From Actinomadura rudentiformis (GTDB lineage Bacteria > Actinomycetota > Actinomycetes > Streptosporangiales > Streptosporangiaceae), in the NCBI RefSeq assembly GCF_008923185.1, contig NZ_WBMT01000003.1, forward strand, positions 434,001 through 498,000: a DNA stretch of 64,000 nucleotides, in the 5' to 3' direction. Below, one piece after another: positions 1 to 8,560 of the stretch (the first letter of the stretch is position 1; each line of letters opens with the position of its first letter). The notes beneath the pieces were generated by a model, which worked only from the letters and a program-made list of their open reading frames with translations, was not told where the DNA came from and did not search any database. A program made the position numbers and the translations under genes.

Positions 1-54
1 ATCAGGGCCGAGAGCGGTGTCGCCAAGGCGTGCGCCCTGCTGGACTCCCTCTAG
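1..54 (+). CDS. C-terminal end of an unidentified protein (partial)
   Basis: Frame 1 is open from the window edge and encodes about 17 residues ending ACALLDSL before a TAG stop at 52-54. Only the tail is visible, so no function can be given. The stop lies two bases from the stop of the convergent esterase gene, which leaves no room for a separate terminator. The reading is supported by the open frame, the GC-rich third positions and the tight convergent packing. Confidence 0.45.
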   Translation: MRAESGVAKACALLDSL

Positions 55-56
55 GG

Positions 57-1085
57 TTACCGGCGCTTGGCGCCGAGGGCCTTCATCATCAGCGGCCAGG
101 CGGTGTGCATCTCGCGCTTCCAGTACGGCCAGCTGTGCCGGCCGTTGCCGTAGATGTGCGAGGTGATGGGCACGCGGAGCTGCCTGGCGCGCTGGACGAA
201 CTCCTTGGCCGTCGGGCCGATCGCCCGCTCGCTCATCAGGCCGATGTCCCAGGGAGCCATGTTGGGGTTGTCGAACGGACCGGGCTTCCCGGTGGTCCCG
301 GCCGACACGTAGAAGCGGGTCGAGCGCATGCGCGGCAGCAGCTTGATCGGGTCATGCGCGTCCCAGTTGGCCTGGTCGAGCATCGGGCGGCCCCAGATGC
401 GGTACGGGTCCACGCCGTTGCCGCTGTTGGTGTACATCAGCAGCGCGGGGATGCCCGGTGAGCTCATGGAGAGGACCCCGCTGAAGCACGCCGCGTAGCG
501 GAACATGCCGGGAGCCCTGCCGGGGTAGGTGCACGCGCCCTGAGCTCCGGAGGAGATGCCCATCGTGGCCCGCGAACCACCCGCGTGGTAGTTGCGTTCG
601 ACCAGCTGGCGCACCTCGCGAAGGTGGAAGTCCTCCCACTTCGGACGGCCGCCCTTGCCGTAGTTGTACCAGTTGGTGTACGAGCCGTTCGCACCCTCGG
701 GCATGACGACCATGACGCCCCACTTGCGGGCCAGCTTCTGGATGTCGGTGCTCCGGGTCCATGACTTCCAGTTGTCACGGCCGCCGTGGTAGGCGTAGAC
801 GACCGGCCAGCTCTGCCGGGACTTGAACTTCCAGCCCTTGGGGAGCAGCACGCGAACGTTCTGCTTGCCTCCAAGTGACGGCGACTGCACCGTGAAGTCG
901 AACGCGGTCTTGCCCTTGTTCAGCCACTTGTACGTGGTGATGCGGGCACCGCTGTCCGCCTTCCGGAAGGCGGCGGCCTCTGCGGGAGCGGCCACGCCCA
1001 GGGGGAGCACGGTCGCACCGACGACGGCGGCCGCGGACACGGCCATCGTCTTCCGGACGCCGCGGCGACGTGACTCAGTAGGCAT
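57..1085 (-). CDS. Secreted antigen-85-like esterase / acyltransferase
   Basis: A 342-aa alpha/beta-hydrolase with a signal peptide (twin-basic start, hydrophobic segment about residues 13-32, AEAAA cleavage region). It resembles the mycolyltransferase/esterase D family: nucleophile motif GISSG (Ser178), the MVVMPEG strand, a WYNYGKGG loop, and a C-terminal HSWPYW motif (His317) like the catalytic His segment of antigen 85. The family moves acyl groups onto trehalose or cell-wall sugars, or hydrolyses esters, outside the membrane. The ATG at 1083-1085 was chosen because GGAGG precedes it and it overlaps the upstream MMPL stop by 11 bp, implying translational coupling. The acyl donor is unknown and the acidic triad residue was not assigned. 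A paralogue lies at 25246-26286 with an almost identical C terminus. Confidence 0.88.
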   Translation of the reverse strand: MPTESRRRGVRKTMAVSAAAVVGATVLPLGVAAPAEAAAFRKADSGARITTYKWLNKGKTAFDFTVQSPSLGGKQNVRVLLPKGWKFKSRQSWPVVYAYHGGRDNWKSWTRSTDIQKLARKWGVMVVMPEGANGSYTNWYNYGKGGRPKWEDFHLREVRQLVERNYHAGGSRATMGISSGAQGACTYPGRAPGMFRYAACFSGVLSMSSPGIPALLMYTNSGNGVDPYRIWGRPMLDQANWDAHDPIKLLPRMRSTRFYVSAGTTGKPGPFDNPNMAPWDIGLMSERAIGPTAKEFVQRARQLRVPITSHIYGNGRHSWPYWKREMHTAWPLMMKALGAKRR

Positions 1086-3846
1086 CGTTGTCCTCCACTG
1101 TCCTCCAGCGCCACCCCGAACCACTTGGATTGGGAACTATCTCACGTTTGGTGCGAGTGGTGCGGGTGGGTCTTGGTTGTGGCTGCCCGTTCGCCCACGG
1201 AGTCCAGGGAGTCTGCGGATCGGTGGCGGAGGGCGGCATGGACGGGTCCACCGAGGTCGGCGGATAGGTCGGGTCTCCCGGCGCGCTGCCGGGCCCCTCA
1301 GAGCTTGATGAGAATTGTTGTGAGACCGTGTTCGGCGGGGCCGCGCTTTGGAACGTGATGTTCGGTAGTGCGGCCTCTTGGTAGTCCGCGAACGCGGGTG
1401 AAGCGGATGCTCCGTTTGAACGCGGCGGCGGGAGCGGAGTCGGTGCAGGCGCAGCAGCCGGAGCTGGAGCCGGGGCGGGCTGTTCCCAGCGCATCGCGTA
1501 CGGGTACGGCTGCTCGTCGGGGAGACGTGGCGGCGCGACGTTGGCTGCGACACCGGGCAGATCGTCGCGTTCGCGAAGGTCCATCTTCGCGTGCAGGCCG
1601 GCCAGCGCGGGAGGCAGCCACCAGTTGGCCCCGCCCATGAAGCGCATCGTGGCCGGAACGAGCAGCGACCGCACCAGCGCGGCGTCCACGACCACCGCCA
1701 CGAACATGCCGACGCCGATCAGCTTCACGACCGTGAGGCCCGCCATGCTGAACGCGCCGATCACGATGAGGAAGAGCAGGGCGGCGCTGGTGATGATCCC
1801 GCCCGTCTGCTGCATGCCGACCGCGACCGCGGCGCGGTTGTCGTGCGTCTTGTCCCACTCCTCGCGGATCCGGCTGAGCAGGAAGACCTCGTAGTCCATC
1901 GACAGGCCGAACACGACCGCCAGGATGAGGATCATGCTGGTGGCCTCGACGCTGCCGGTGGGGGTGAAGTCCAGCAGCCCGGCGAGATGCCCGTACTGGA
2001 AACCCCACACGATCACACCGAACGAGGCGCCGATGGACAGCACGTTCATGACGATCGCCTTCAGCGGCAGCACGACCGAGCCGAAGAACATGAACAGCAG
2101 CAGGAACGTGGTGAGGCAGACGAGCGCCGCCATCTTCGGCAGGCTCCGCATCAGGGCGTCCATGAGGTCCATCTGCGCGGCGGTGCTCCCGCCGACGTCG
2201 ATGTGCATGGGGAAGCCGTTCTTGGTCAGGCTCATCGCGCGGATCCCCGTGACGAGGTCCAGCGCCCGCTGGTCCAGCGGTTCGTACTTGTGCGTGATGG
2301 AGATCCGCACGCCGCCGTACGAGCCGGAGTAGCCGGTGAACTTGGCCTGCGTCACGCCCGGCATCTCGCTGAGCCGCGTGCGGAACTCCTCCAGGTAGGG
2401 CGGGATGTTGTCGCCGCTGCGCACCGGCTTCCAGTCGCGCGGGATGAGGTCACCGGACACGACGACGTCGATCGGCTCGGCGGACCCGTTCGGGAACTCC
2501 TCCTTGACGAGCTCGACGACGGCGCGGGTCGGGCTCTCCTTCGGCAGCACGCGCGCGTCCACGCTGCCGAACTGAACGTTCAGGAACGGCCCGAACAGGA
2601 CGCCGAGGATGACCAGGGTCACCGCGAAGTAGGGCAACGGGCGCTTCATGACGCTGTGCCCGAGGCGGTACCAGAACCCGCTGTCGGGATCACGCCGGGC
2701 GCGCTTGGAGGTGTGGCGGCGCCAGGGCATCCGCCCGGCCTCCACGCGCGTGCCCAGAAGCGCCAGCATGGTCGGGAGCAACACCACCGCGCCGAAGACC
2801 GCGACGAGAACGGTCGCGATGCCCGCCAGGCCGATCGTCCGCAGGAACATCTGCGGGAAGACCAGCAGGCCGCCCAGCGCAGCCGACACGGTGATGCCGG
2901 AGACGGCGATCGTCCGGCCGGCGGTGGCCATGGTGCGGGCCAGCGCCGCCTGCTGCACGGGTCGCAGCGCTCTGCGGTACGCCTTCTTCTCCGCCCTGCG
3001 CTGCCGCCGGTCGGGTGCCCGTTTCCAGGGCTTCCCGGGTTCGATGCCACCGGCTCGCATGCCGCGTTCCAGTTCCTCCCGGAAGCGGCTCACGATGAAC
3101 AGCGAATAGTCGATCGCGAGGCCGACGCCCATCATCGTGACGACTTCGAGCGCCATGGACGTCACGTCCGTGACGTACGTGACGACGTGCAGCACGGCGA
3201 GGCCGCCCACGATCGAGAACAGCGCGACGATCAGCGGCAGTACCGAGGCGGTGAGCGCGCCGAACACCACGACGAGCAGGATCAGCAGGATGGGCATCGA
3301 GATGATCTCGGCCTTGACGATGTCGCTGACGACCTGCTCACCGAACTCGATGTTGAGCGGTACCGCGCCGCCGAGCTGCGTCGTCAGGCCGGGCGCCTGG
3401 AGCCGGTCCTTGATCTCCTCGTAGTGGAGGCCCTTCTCCGCGTCGGTCCCGGCCAGCTTCAACGCGACGAAGGTGCGCCGTTTGTCGTGCGAGGCGAACG
3501 GGGCCGCGTCCTCGGCGTCGAACGACCAGTACGAGATGATCTCGGCGACCCGGTCCTTCGGCAGCCGCGACACGGTGGTGACGACGCTGGCCATGTAGCG
3601 CGGGTCGTCCACCGTCGTGGTGTCGCTGCTGTAGACCACCAGGACGTCGGGGTTGGTGCTGCCGAAGTACGTGGCGCCGAGCTTGGCGACGAGCGTGGAG
3701 GAGGCCTTGGGGTCTTCGAAGCCGCCCTGCTTGAACTTGGCGAAGACGCCGAGGCCCCAGCCGCCCGCCAGGACCGTCATGATCAGGATCAGGACGAGAC
3801 TGGTCCAGCGTCGTCGATGAATGAGACGCCCCAGCCCGGCGAGCAT
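1075..3846 (-). CDS. MMPL/RND-family lipid transporter
   Basis: A 923-aa MMPL transporter. TM1 (about residues 15-35) is followed by an extracytoplasmic domain, a bundle of helices, a second extracytoplasmic domain (about 420-555), a second bundle, and a proline/alanine-rich cytoplasmic tail over the last 150 residues. Each bundle has the proton-relay Asp-Tyr pair of the family, in AIDYSLFIVSRF and SMDYEVFLLSRI. Length and layout match MmpL3/MmpL11-type proteins (about 940 aa), which move lipids across the inner membrane using the proton gradient. The ATG has AGGAGG upstream. The gene sits between an acyl-activating ligase and an Ag85-like esterase, so an exported acyl lipid is the likely substrate. 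The exact lipid cannot be read from sequence. Confidence 0.9.
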   Translation of the reverse strand: MLAGLGRLIHRRRWTSLVLILIMTVLAGGWGLGVFAKFKQGGFEDPKASSTLVAKLGATYFGSTNPDVLVVYSSDTTTVDDPRYMASVVTTVSRLPKDRVAEIISYWSFDAEDAAPFASHDKRRTFVALKLAGTDAEKGLHYEEIKDRLQAPGLTTQLGGAVPLNIEFGEQVVSDIVKAEIISMPILLILLVVVFGALTASVLPLIVALFSIVGGLAVLHVVTYVTDVTSMALEVVTMMGVGLAIDYSLFIVSRFREELERGMRAGGIEPGKPWKRAPDRRQRRAEKKAYRRALRPVQQAALARTMATAGRTIAVSGITVSAALGGLLVFPQMFLRTIGLAGIATVLVAVFGAVVLLPTMLALLGTRVEAGRMPWRRHTSKRARRDPDSGFWYRLGHSVMKRPLPYFAVTLVILGVLFGPFLNVQFGSVDARVLPKESPTRAVVELVKEEFPNGSAEPIDVVVSGDLIPRDWKPVRSGDNIPPYLEEFRTRLSEMPGVTQAKFTGYSGSYGGVRISITHKYEPLDQRALDLVTGIRAMSLTKNGFPMHIDVGGSTAAQMDLMDALMRSLPKMAALVCLTTFLLLFMFFGSVVLPLKAIVMNVLSIGASFGVIVWGFQYGHLAGLLDFTPTGSVEATSMILILAVVFGLSMDYEVFLLSRIREEWDKTHDNRAAVAVGMQQTGGIITSAALLFLIVIGAFSMAGLTVVKLIGVGMFVAVVVDAALVRSLLVPATMRFMGGANWWLPPALAGLHAKMDLRERDDLPGVAANVAPPRLPDEQPYPYAMRWEQPAPAPAPAAAPAPTPLPPPRSNGASASPAFADYQEAALPNITFQSAAPPNTVSQQFSSSSEGPGSAPGDPTYPPTSVDPSMPPSATDPQTPWTPWANGQPQPRPTRTTRTKREIVPNPSGSGWRWRTVEDNDAY

Positions 3847-3910
3847 GATCCTCCTGTGGTCCTCGACCTTGTGGTCCGGCGCCGGACGCGCCCGGCCCCG
3901 TTTAACTCTG

Positions 3911-3940
3911 CTTGGCTTACCTCTGCTTGGCTTACCTCTG
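3911..3940. repeat. 15-bp tandem duplication
   Basis: CTTGGCTTACCTCTG occurs twice head to tail (3911-3925 and 3926-3940) in the 120-bp gap between the FAAL stop and the MMPL start. The gap shows no hairpin. The two genes are probably still cotranscribed. Confidence 0.9.
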
Positions 3941-3966
3941 CCGCTGCATGTCCACCGCTGATACCC

Positions 3967-5829
3967 CTACTTGCGTCCTGCCAGCCGGGCCGCCGTGGTC
4001 GGCAGTTCTCCGGCCTCGAACCGCTGGCGGGTCGCCGACCGGGCGATCTTCCCACTGGAGGTACGGGCGACCGCACCCGGTTCGACCATCAGGAACTCGT
4101 GCACGCTCATCTCGTGCTCGACGTTGATGGCACCGCGGACCGCGCTCTCGACCTCGGCCAGGTCGAGGCGGGCCAGCGGCACCCGCCGGTTGCGCTCGGC
4201 GACCACGACGAGCAGCTCGGTCTCCTCACCCTGGACGGCGAACGCGGCCACGTGGTCGGGGCGGACGGCCGGGTGCGCCTCCTGCGTGGTGACCTCGATG
4301 TCCTGCGGGTAGTGGTTGCGCCCGTCGACGATGATCAGGTCCTTGATACGGCCGGTGACGTACAGCTCGCCCTCGTGGATCACGCCGTAGTCACCGGTCT
4401 TCATCCACGGACCGGCGGGCAGCTCGCCCGGCTCGGCCAGCTCGCCGCCGAACGTGTCCTGGCTGCGCTCGGAGTTGCGCCAGTAACCGGGGGCCGTGTT
4501 GGGGCCGTGCACCCAGATCTCGCCGACCCTGCCATCGGGCTGCTCAATCCGCGTCTCGGGGTCGACGATCGCCACCAGCTGCCCGACCGCACGGCCGCAC
4601 GAGACCAGCGTGCTGATCCCGTCAGCACCGCCCGTGCCCGCGTCCGCGCCGCCGCCCGCGTCCGCGCCGCCATCCGGGTCCGCACCGCCATCCACGTCAT
4701 CGCGCAGGCGCAGCTCGCCCTGGGTCAGCGCGACCCGGTCCACCTTGATCACCTTCGGTGGCTCGTCGTCTCCGTGGGCGGTGACGAAGACGGTGGCCTC
4801 CGCCAGCCCGTAGCCGGGCACCTGCGCGCCCGGACGCAGCCCGGCAGGCGCGAAGGTCTCGGCGAACGTCCTCAACGTCGAGGTGCGGATCGGCTCGGCA
4901 CCGTTCAGGCAGGCCGTCAGCCCGGTCAGGTCCAGCTTGGCGATCTTCTCCGGAGTCGCCATGGACGCGACGTACTCGTAGGCGAAGTTGGGTCCGGCCG
5001 TGTAGACGTTCTTGTTGGGGCGCTCGGCGATCAGCTCCAGCCAGCGCATCGGGTTCATGATGAACGACACCGGGTCGGTGTAGATCGCGTGGTCGCCGCT
5101 CACCAGCGGCATCGCCATCGTCGCGATGAGGCCCATGTCATGGAAGAGCGGCAGCCAGCTGACCAGCTCGGGGTTGGGCTTCTCCGGAGCCCACCCGGCC
5201 CACAGCTGCGCCGCGTTCGCCGTCACGTTGCCGTGCGTGATCTCGACGCCGGCGGGACGGCGGGTGGAGCCCGAGGTGTACTGGAGGTACGCGAGGTCGT
5301 CGAAACCGATCGGCTCGTTCTGCCAGAGATCGGCGAGCCCCGGGTCGACCTCCTCCGCGAAGATGATCTCCCTGGGCCGCGGCACGTCCTGGTCGGCCAG
5401 GAACTTCTCCACGTGCGGCAGCGCGTTCCGCGACGTGACGATGACGGCCGGTTCGGAGTCCCGGTAGGCCCCGATCAGCCGGTCCGCGTGCCCGGGCAGG
5501 TCCGGCGAGAAGAGCGGCACCGCGACGACGTGCGAGTAGAGCGCGCCGAGCATCGTCATCATGTATTCGAGGGTCTGCGGCAGCAGCAGCGCGGCCCGTT
5601 CACCCGGCTCGGCGGACTGCCGCAGCCGCGCCGCCATCGCCCGCGCCCGCCGGTGCGCCTCCGCCCAGCTCAGCGTGATCTTGGACCCCGCCGGGTCGAC
5701 GGAGTAGTCGACGAAAGTGAAGGCCGGCGCCTCCGGCTTCTCCGCCGCCCACTTGGCGACGCGCTCGATCAGCGGCGTACGGCCGGTGCCTCCGGGCCCG
5801 AGTTCGGGGAGCAGAGAGCCCAATGCCAT
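3967..5829 (-). CDS. Fatty acyl-AMP ligase (FadD32-like)
   Basis: A 620-aa ANL-superfamily adenylating enzyme. It carries the AMP-binding P-loop YTSGSTRRPAGVEITHGN, the FAAL/FadD32 signature SWLPLFHDMGL, the adenylate motif GYGLAEATVFVTAH, the hinge TGRIKDLIIVDGRNHYPQDI, and a C-terminal SSGKIARS with the catalytic lysine. FadD32 (about 637 aa) activates long-chain acids as acyl-AMP for a polyketide synthase; no ACP or PKS is present here. The start at 5829 has GGGAG about 8 bp upstream; a longer reading to 5937 lacks such a site. A Gly/Ala/Asp-rich stretch at about residues 380-404, encoded by imperfect DNA repeats, is unusual for the family. First gene of a likely operon with MMPL and the Ag85-like esterase. 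Confidence 0.88.
   Translation of the reverse strand: MALGSLLPELGPGGTGRTPLIERVAKWAAEKPEAPAFTFVDYSVDPAGSKITLSWAEAHRRARAMAARLRQSAEPGERAALLLPQTLEYMMTMLGALYSHVVAVPLFSPDLPGHADRLIGAYRDSEPAVIVTSRNALPHVEKFLADQDVPRPREIIFAEEVDPGLADLWQNEPIGFDDLAYLQYTSGSTRRPAGVEITHGNVTANAAQLWAGWAPEKPNPELVSWLPLFHDMGLIATMAMPLVSGDHAIYTDPVSFIMNPMRWLELIAERPNKNVYTAGPNFAYEYVASMATPEKIAKLDLTGLTACLNGAEPIRTSTLRTFAETFAPAGLRPGAQVPGYGLAEATVFVTAHGDDEPPKVIKVDRVALTQGELRLRDDVDGGADPDGGADAGGGADAGTGGADGISTLVSCGRAVGQLVAIVDPETRIEQPDGRVGEIWVHGPNTAPGYWRNSERSQDTFGGELAEPGELPAGPWMKTGDYGVIHEGELYVTGRIKDLIIVDGRNHYPQDIEVTTQEAHPAVRPDHVAAFAVQGEETELLVVVAERNRRVPLARLDLAEVESAVRGAINVEHEMSVHEFLMVEPGAVARTSSGKIARSATRQRFEAGELPTTAARLAGRK
4610..4696. repeat. In-frame low-complexity repeat inside the FAAL gene
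   Basis: Imperfect copies of a short unit built around GCGTCCGCGCCGCC recur and encode runs of Gly-Gly-Ala-Asp. The length stays a multiple of three, so the enzyme frame is preserved. It probably forms a flexible surface loop. Confidence 0.7.
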
Positions 5830-6156
5830 AGATCCATCTCCCGGTGGAAGGGGCCTCACGACGCCGGCGTGGGGGTTGGGCGCGGTCGGCGGACGTGAGC
5901 ACGATGGCCGGACGGCGGACGGCGCCCCCCGGCACACGGAATGATCGTGCAGCGTGAAGCTACCGGATGGTAAGCATGAGGTGCTTTAGCTCGCGAACAC
6001 ATAAGAGTCGGCTGGTTTTGTCACGGCGGTGACAAGCGTCGAATTGCGCTTGATGTGACGCGGCCAGCCTAGTGATCTGACCACCGTTCTGGCACGGTAA
6101 GGCCAAGCATTCGTCCCTTTTGCTCCGGGTGGCGGTCCGCTGCCGATGGCAGCCCG
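5830..6156. other. 327-bp intergenic region upstream of the FAAL operon
   Basis: No gene is visible. The region must hold the promoter of the FAAL-MMPL-esterase run and the 3' end of the proline-rich gene. It contains the strong palindrome at 6018-6035 and a weaker imperfect one at 5959-5975 (GCTACC-GGA-TGGTAAGC). No clear -35/-10 pair could be fixed. Confidence 0.6.
6018..6035. promoter_or_regulatory. Candidate operator TTGTCAC-GGCG-GTGACAA
   Basis: A perfect 7-bp inverted repeat with a 4-bp spacer lies about 190 bp upstream of the FAAL start codon, in an otherwise gene-free region. Its size suits a dimeric TetR or GntR regulator. No second copy was noticed in the window, and no regulator gene is adjacent. 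Confidence 0.5.
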
Positions 6157-7497
6157 CTACGGACGGCGGCGGGCGGAACCGGGGCGCCGAGCCGCGAGGC
6201 GACGCCGCAGGACGCCCAGGCACGCGACCCCCCACAGCAGCGCGACCTCGCCGACGAGCACGAGTCCGAGAACGACGGCCCAGGAGGTGTCCTGCTTCTC
6301 CTCCGAACCGCTCGGCGAGATCAAGGTCATCTGATGCCCGTCCGGCCCGGTGAGGACGCTCGGCGTTGGCGGCACGGCCATCGTGGGAGACGGCGACAGC
6401 GTGGGCACTGGGGCGTTGAACGGTGGCAGGACCGCATCGGTCCGCGCGCCCGGCTGGGGTGTCATCTTCAGTTGGGGAGTCCGCTGCGCCGAAGGCTGCG
6501 GCACCGGCGTGGCCGGGTACACCGGCGCGGTCGGCGGCCGCAACGTCGTGGGCGGCCTTGACGAGGCAGGCGGCCTCGACGCGGCAGGCGTCTTCGATGC
6601 TGCCGGTGTTTTTCGCTTGGGTACCGGCGGAGTGCTCTGCGGGGTGGGCGGCATCGCCCTGGGCACCCGCGGAGTGATCAGCGAGGGCGACCGTTCAGGC
6701 CTGCTCTGGATGGGGCGCCGAGTCGGCTTACGGCTGGGCGTGGCGGTTTTCCGTGGCCGCGCGCTGGGACTCGCGCCGGGTGTCCGCGTAGGGGTCCACT
6801 TTCCGGTCGGGCGGGGAGCCTTGGACGGGGTGTGCCTGCCCGACCGGGTCGGCTCCTGGCTGGGGCCGCTGGACGGATCCGGGGCCTCCGGCGGATGCTC
6901 CGGAGTCTCCGGCGGACGCTGCGGGGCCTCCGGCGGACGCTGCGGGGCCTCCGGCGGACGCTCCGGGGGACGCTGAGGACCCTCCGGGGGACGTTCCGGC
7001 CCCTCCGGCGGACGTTCCGGCCTCTCTGGTGCGGTCGGCAACTGGACGGCGAGCGTCGACTCTCGCCTGACATTGGCAGCGGACGCGATCGCCACGATGC
7101 GAGGCGCCCTCGTGGTACGCATCGCCGCGGACGTCCGCACGCCGACCTGGAAATTCCGGGATCCCGCGACATCACCCAGCGAGCACCGCAGCCGGTGCCC
7201 CGCGCCGCCGACCACGCATTCCGCCGGGTAGGCCCCCCAGACCAGCGGTCGCTGCGCGATGAGCCTCAACGTGGCCTCGCGGGCGACTCCTCCGGTGGTC
7301 CGCACCTCCACGTCGTACGTGCGGACCGGGTCGGTGCCGGTCGCCGGGCCGGCGGGCGCCATCACGGTCGTCAGCCGTACGTCCGACGCCCGGGAGGACG
7401 ACGAAAAAAGGATCACCGGCGGCACGGCGAGCACACCGCAGAAGGCGACCGCGCCCCATCGCCGGAGCCTCCATGCGGCTCGGTCCCTCGTAGGCAC
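6157..7497 (-). CDS. Proline-rich membrane-anchored protein of unknown function
   Basis: About 446 aa from a GTG at 7497. This start has a G-run only 4 bp upstream; the frame is open to 7596, so the start is uncertain. Layout: basic N terminus, hydrophobic segment (WGAVAFCGVLAVPPVILF), a folded region of about 110 residues with two cysteines that resembles a bacterial Ig-like or DUF11-type beta domain, a long Pro/Arg/Ser/Thr linker with repeats of the type PPEAPQR and PPEGPER, then a C-terminal TM helix (WAVVLGLVLVGEVALLWGVA) and an Arg-rich tail. This suggests a surface stalk anchored at the C terminus. It is divergent from the IclR regulator and may share its operator. No function is assigned. 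Confidence 0.7.
   Translation of the reverse strand: MPTRDRAAWRLRRWGAVAFCGVLAVPPVILFSSSSRASDVRLTTVMAPAGPATGTDPVRTYDVEVRTTGGVAREATLRLIAQRPLVWGAYPAECVVGGAGHRLRCSLGDVAGSRNFQVGVRTSAAMRTTRAPRIVAIASAANVRRESTLAVQLPTAPERPERPPEGPERPPEGPQRPPERPPEAPQRPPEAPQRPPETPEHPPEAPDPSSGPSQEPTRSGRHTPSKAPRPTGKWTPTRTPGASPSARPRKTATPSRKPTRRPIQSRPERSPSLITPRVPRAMPPTPQSTPPVPKRKTPAASKTPAASRPPASSRPPTTLRPPTAPVYPATPVPQPSAQRTPQLKMTPQPGARTDAVLPPFNAPVPTLSPSPTMAVPPTPSVLTGPDGHQMTLISPSGSEEKQDTSWAVVLGLVLVGEVALLWGVACLGVLRRRLAARRPGSARRRP
6873..7030. repeat. Codon-level repeats in the proline-rich gene
   Basis: A unit of roughly 12-24 bp containing CTCCGGCGGACG or CTCCGGGGGACG recurs about eight times and encodes the PPE-xPxR blocks. 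The array keeps frame, so copy number could change the stalk length. Confidence 0.75.
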
Positions 7498-7617
7498 CCG
7501 TCCCCCCTTGTCACACTCTTCGTCGGGGGGACGACGCCGTTCGACACCGGACTTAGTCAGTATTGCCACGTCAGCACCAGCGTTAACGTCAATCATCCAG
7601 ACTTTGGGACCACCCGC

Positions 7618-7632
7618 TTTCGCTAAGCGAAA
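7618..7632. promoter_or_regulatory. Candidate IclR operator TTTCGCT-A-AGCGAAA
   Basis: A perfect 7-bp palindrome with a one-base centre, 46 bp before the IclR GTG. A TACAAT hexamer at 7644-7649 could be the -10 box, placing the palindrome over the -35 region as expected for autorepression. The divergent proline-rich gene begins about 120 bp to the left. Confidence 0.55.
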
Positions 7633-7677
7633 TCATTTCTCCGTACAATCGAGACTCGCGGAGAGAGGAGACCCCCG

Positions 7678-8427
7678 GTGGCGGAGGCCGTACGGTCGCT
7701 GGAGCGCGCCTTCGAGCTGCTGGAGCACCTGGCGGACGCCGGAGGCGAGATGGCCCTTTCCGAATTGACGGAGGCGTCGGGGCTCCCGATGCCGACGATC
7801 TACCGCCTGATGCGCACGCTGGTGAACCACGGCTACGTACGGCAGGAGCCGTCCAAGCGCTACGCCCTCGGGCCGCGCCTGATCCACCTCGGCGAGGGGG
7901 CGAGCCGCCTCCTGGGCACGTGGGCCCGCCCAACGTTGGCCCAGCTCGTGGACGCCATCGGTGAGACCGCCAACATGGCCGTCCTGGAAGGCGACGAGGC
8001 GGTGTACGTCGCACAGGTGCCGTCCCGGCACTCCATGCGGATGTTCACCGAAGTGGGCCGGCGGGTCCAGCCACACTGCACCGGCGTCGGCAAGGCCCTC
8101 CTGGCGCAGCTCCCCGAGCCCAAGGTCCGCGACATCCTCGCCCGTACGGGCATGGCCGCGCAGACCTCCCATACCTTCACCGACCCGGACGCCCTGGTCG
8201 ACGAGCTGGCCCGCATCCGCGCCCAGGGCTACGCGCTCGACGACGAGGAGCAGGAGATCGGCGTCCGCTGCGTCGCCGTCGCCTTGCCCGGCGCCCCGAC
8301 CCTGACCGCCATCTCGGTCTCCGGCCCGTCCGCCCGCATGACCGCCGACACCGTCACCGAGATCGTCCCCGTCGTCCAGGAGGCCGCCGCCCGCTTCACC
8401 GCCGACCTGAAACCCGCCACCTCCTGA
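7678..8427 (+). CDS. IclR-family transcriptional regulator
   Basis: A 249-aa protein with an N-terminal winged helix-turn-helix (ALSELTEASGLPMPTIYRLMRTL in the expected place, residues about 25-50) and a C-terminal IclR effector-binding domain (TGVGKALLAQLPE, ARIRAQGYALDDEEQEIGVRCVA, then the TAISVSGP strand). The GTG start follows GAGAGGAG with good spacing. The effector domain normally binds a small organic acid or aromatic. No catabolic operon is adjacent, so the target is unclear; the palindrome just upstream suggests autoregulation and possibly control of the divergent proline-rich gene. Confidence 0.93.
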   Translation: MAEAVRSLERAFELLEHLADAGGEMALSELTEASGLPMPTIYRLMRTLVNHGYVRQEPSKRYALGPRLIHLGEGASRLLGTWARPTLAQLVDAIGETANMAVLEGDEAVYVAQVPSRHSMRMFTEVGRRVQPHCTGVGKALLAQLPEPKVRDILARTGMAAQTSHTFTDPDALVDELARIRAQGYALDDEEQEIGVRCVAVALPGAPTLTAISVSGPSARMTADTVTEIVPVVQEAAARFTADLKPATS

Positions 8428-8560
8428 CGACAGCCGCCCAGCGCCACGCCGGAAGTCCCAGCCGCTTGACCCGGCGCGCCCAAGATCGCCGGTGAAACCG
8501 ACATGTCCCGCTCGCAGTTCTGACGCAGGCATCGGTCCAAGGCGTGTCCCGCACGTGAAC

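Noticed and set aside
3911..3940. The 15-bp duplication as a member of the stop-codon repeat class
   Set aside because: It lies between same-strand genes, 27 bp beyond the FAAL stop, and does not include a stop codon.
1591..5898. A 1435-codon plus-strand frame across the MMPL and ligase genes
   Set aside because: It is antisense to two clear genes, Arg/His/Asp-rich and without domains; it is a by-product of high GC content.
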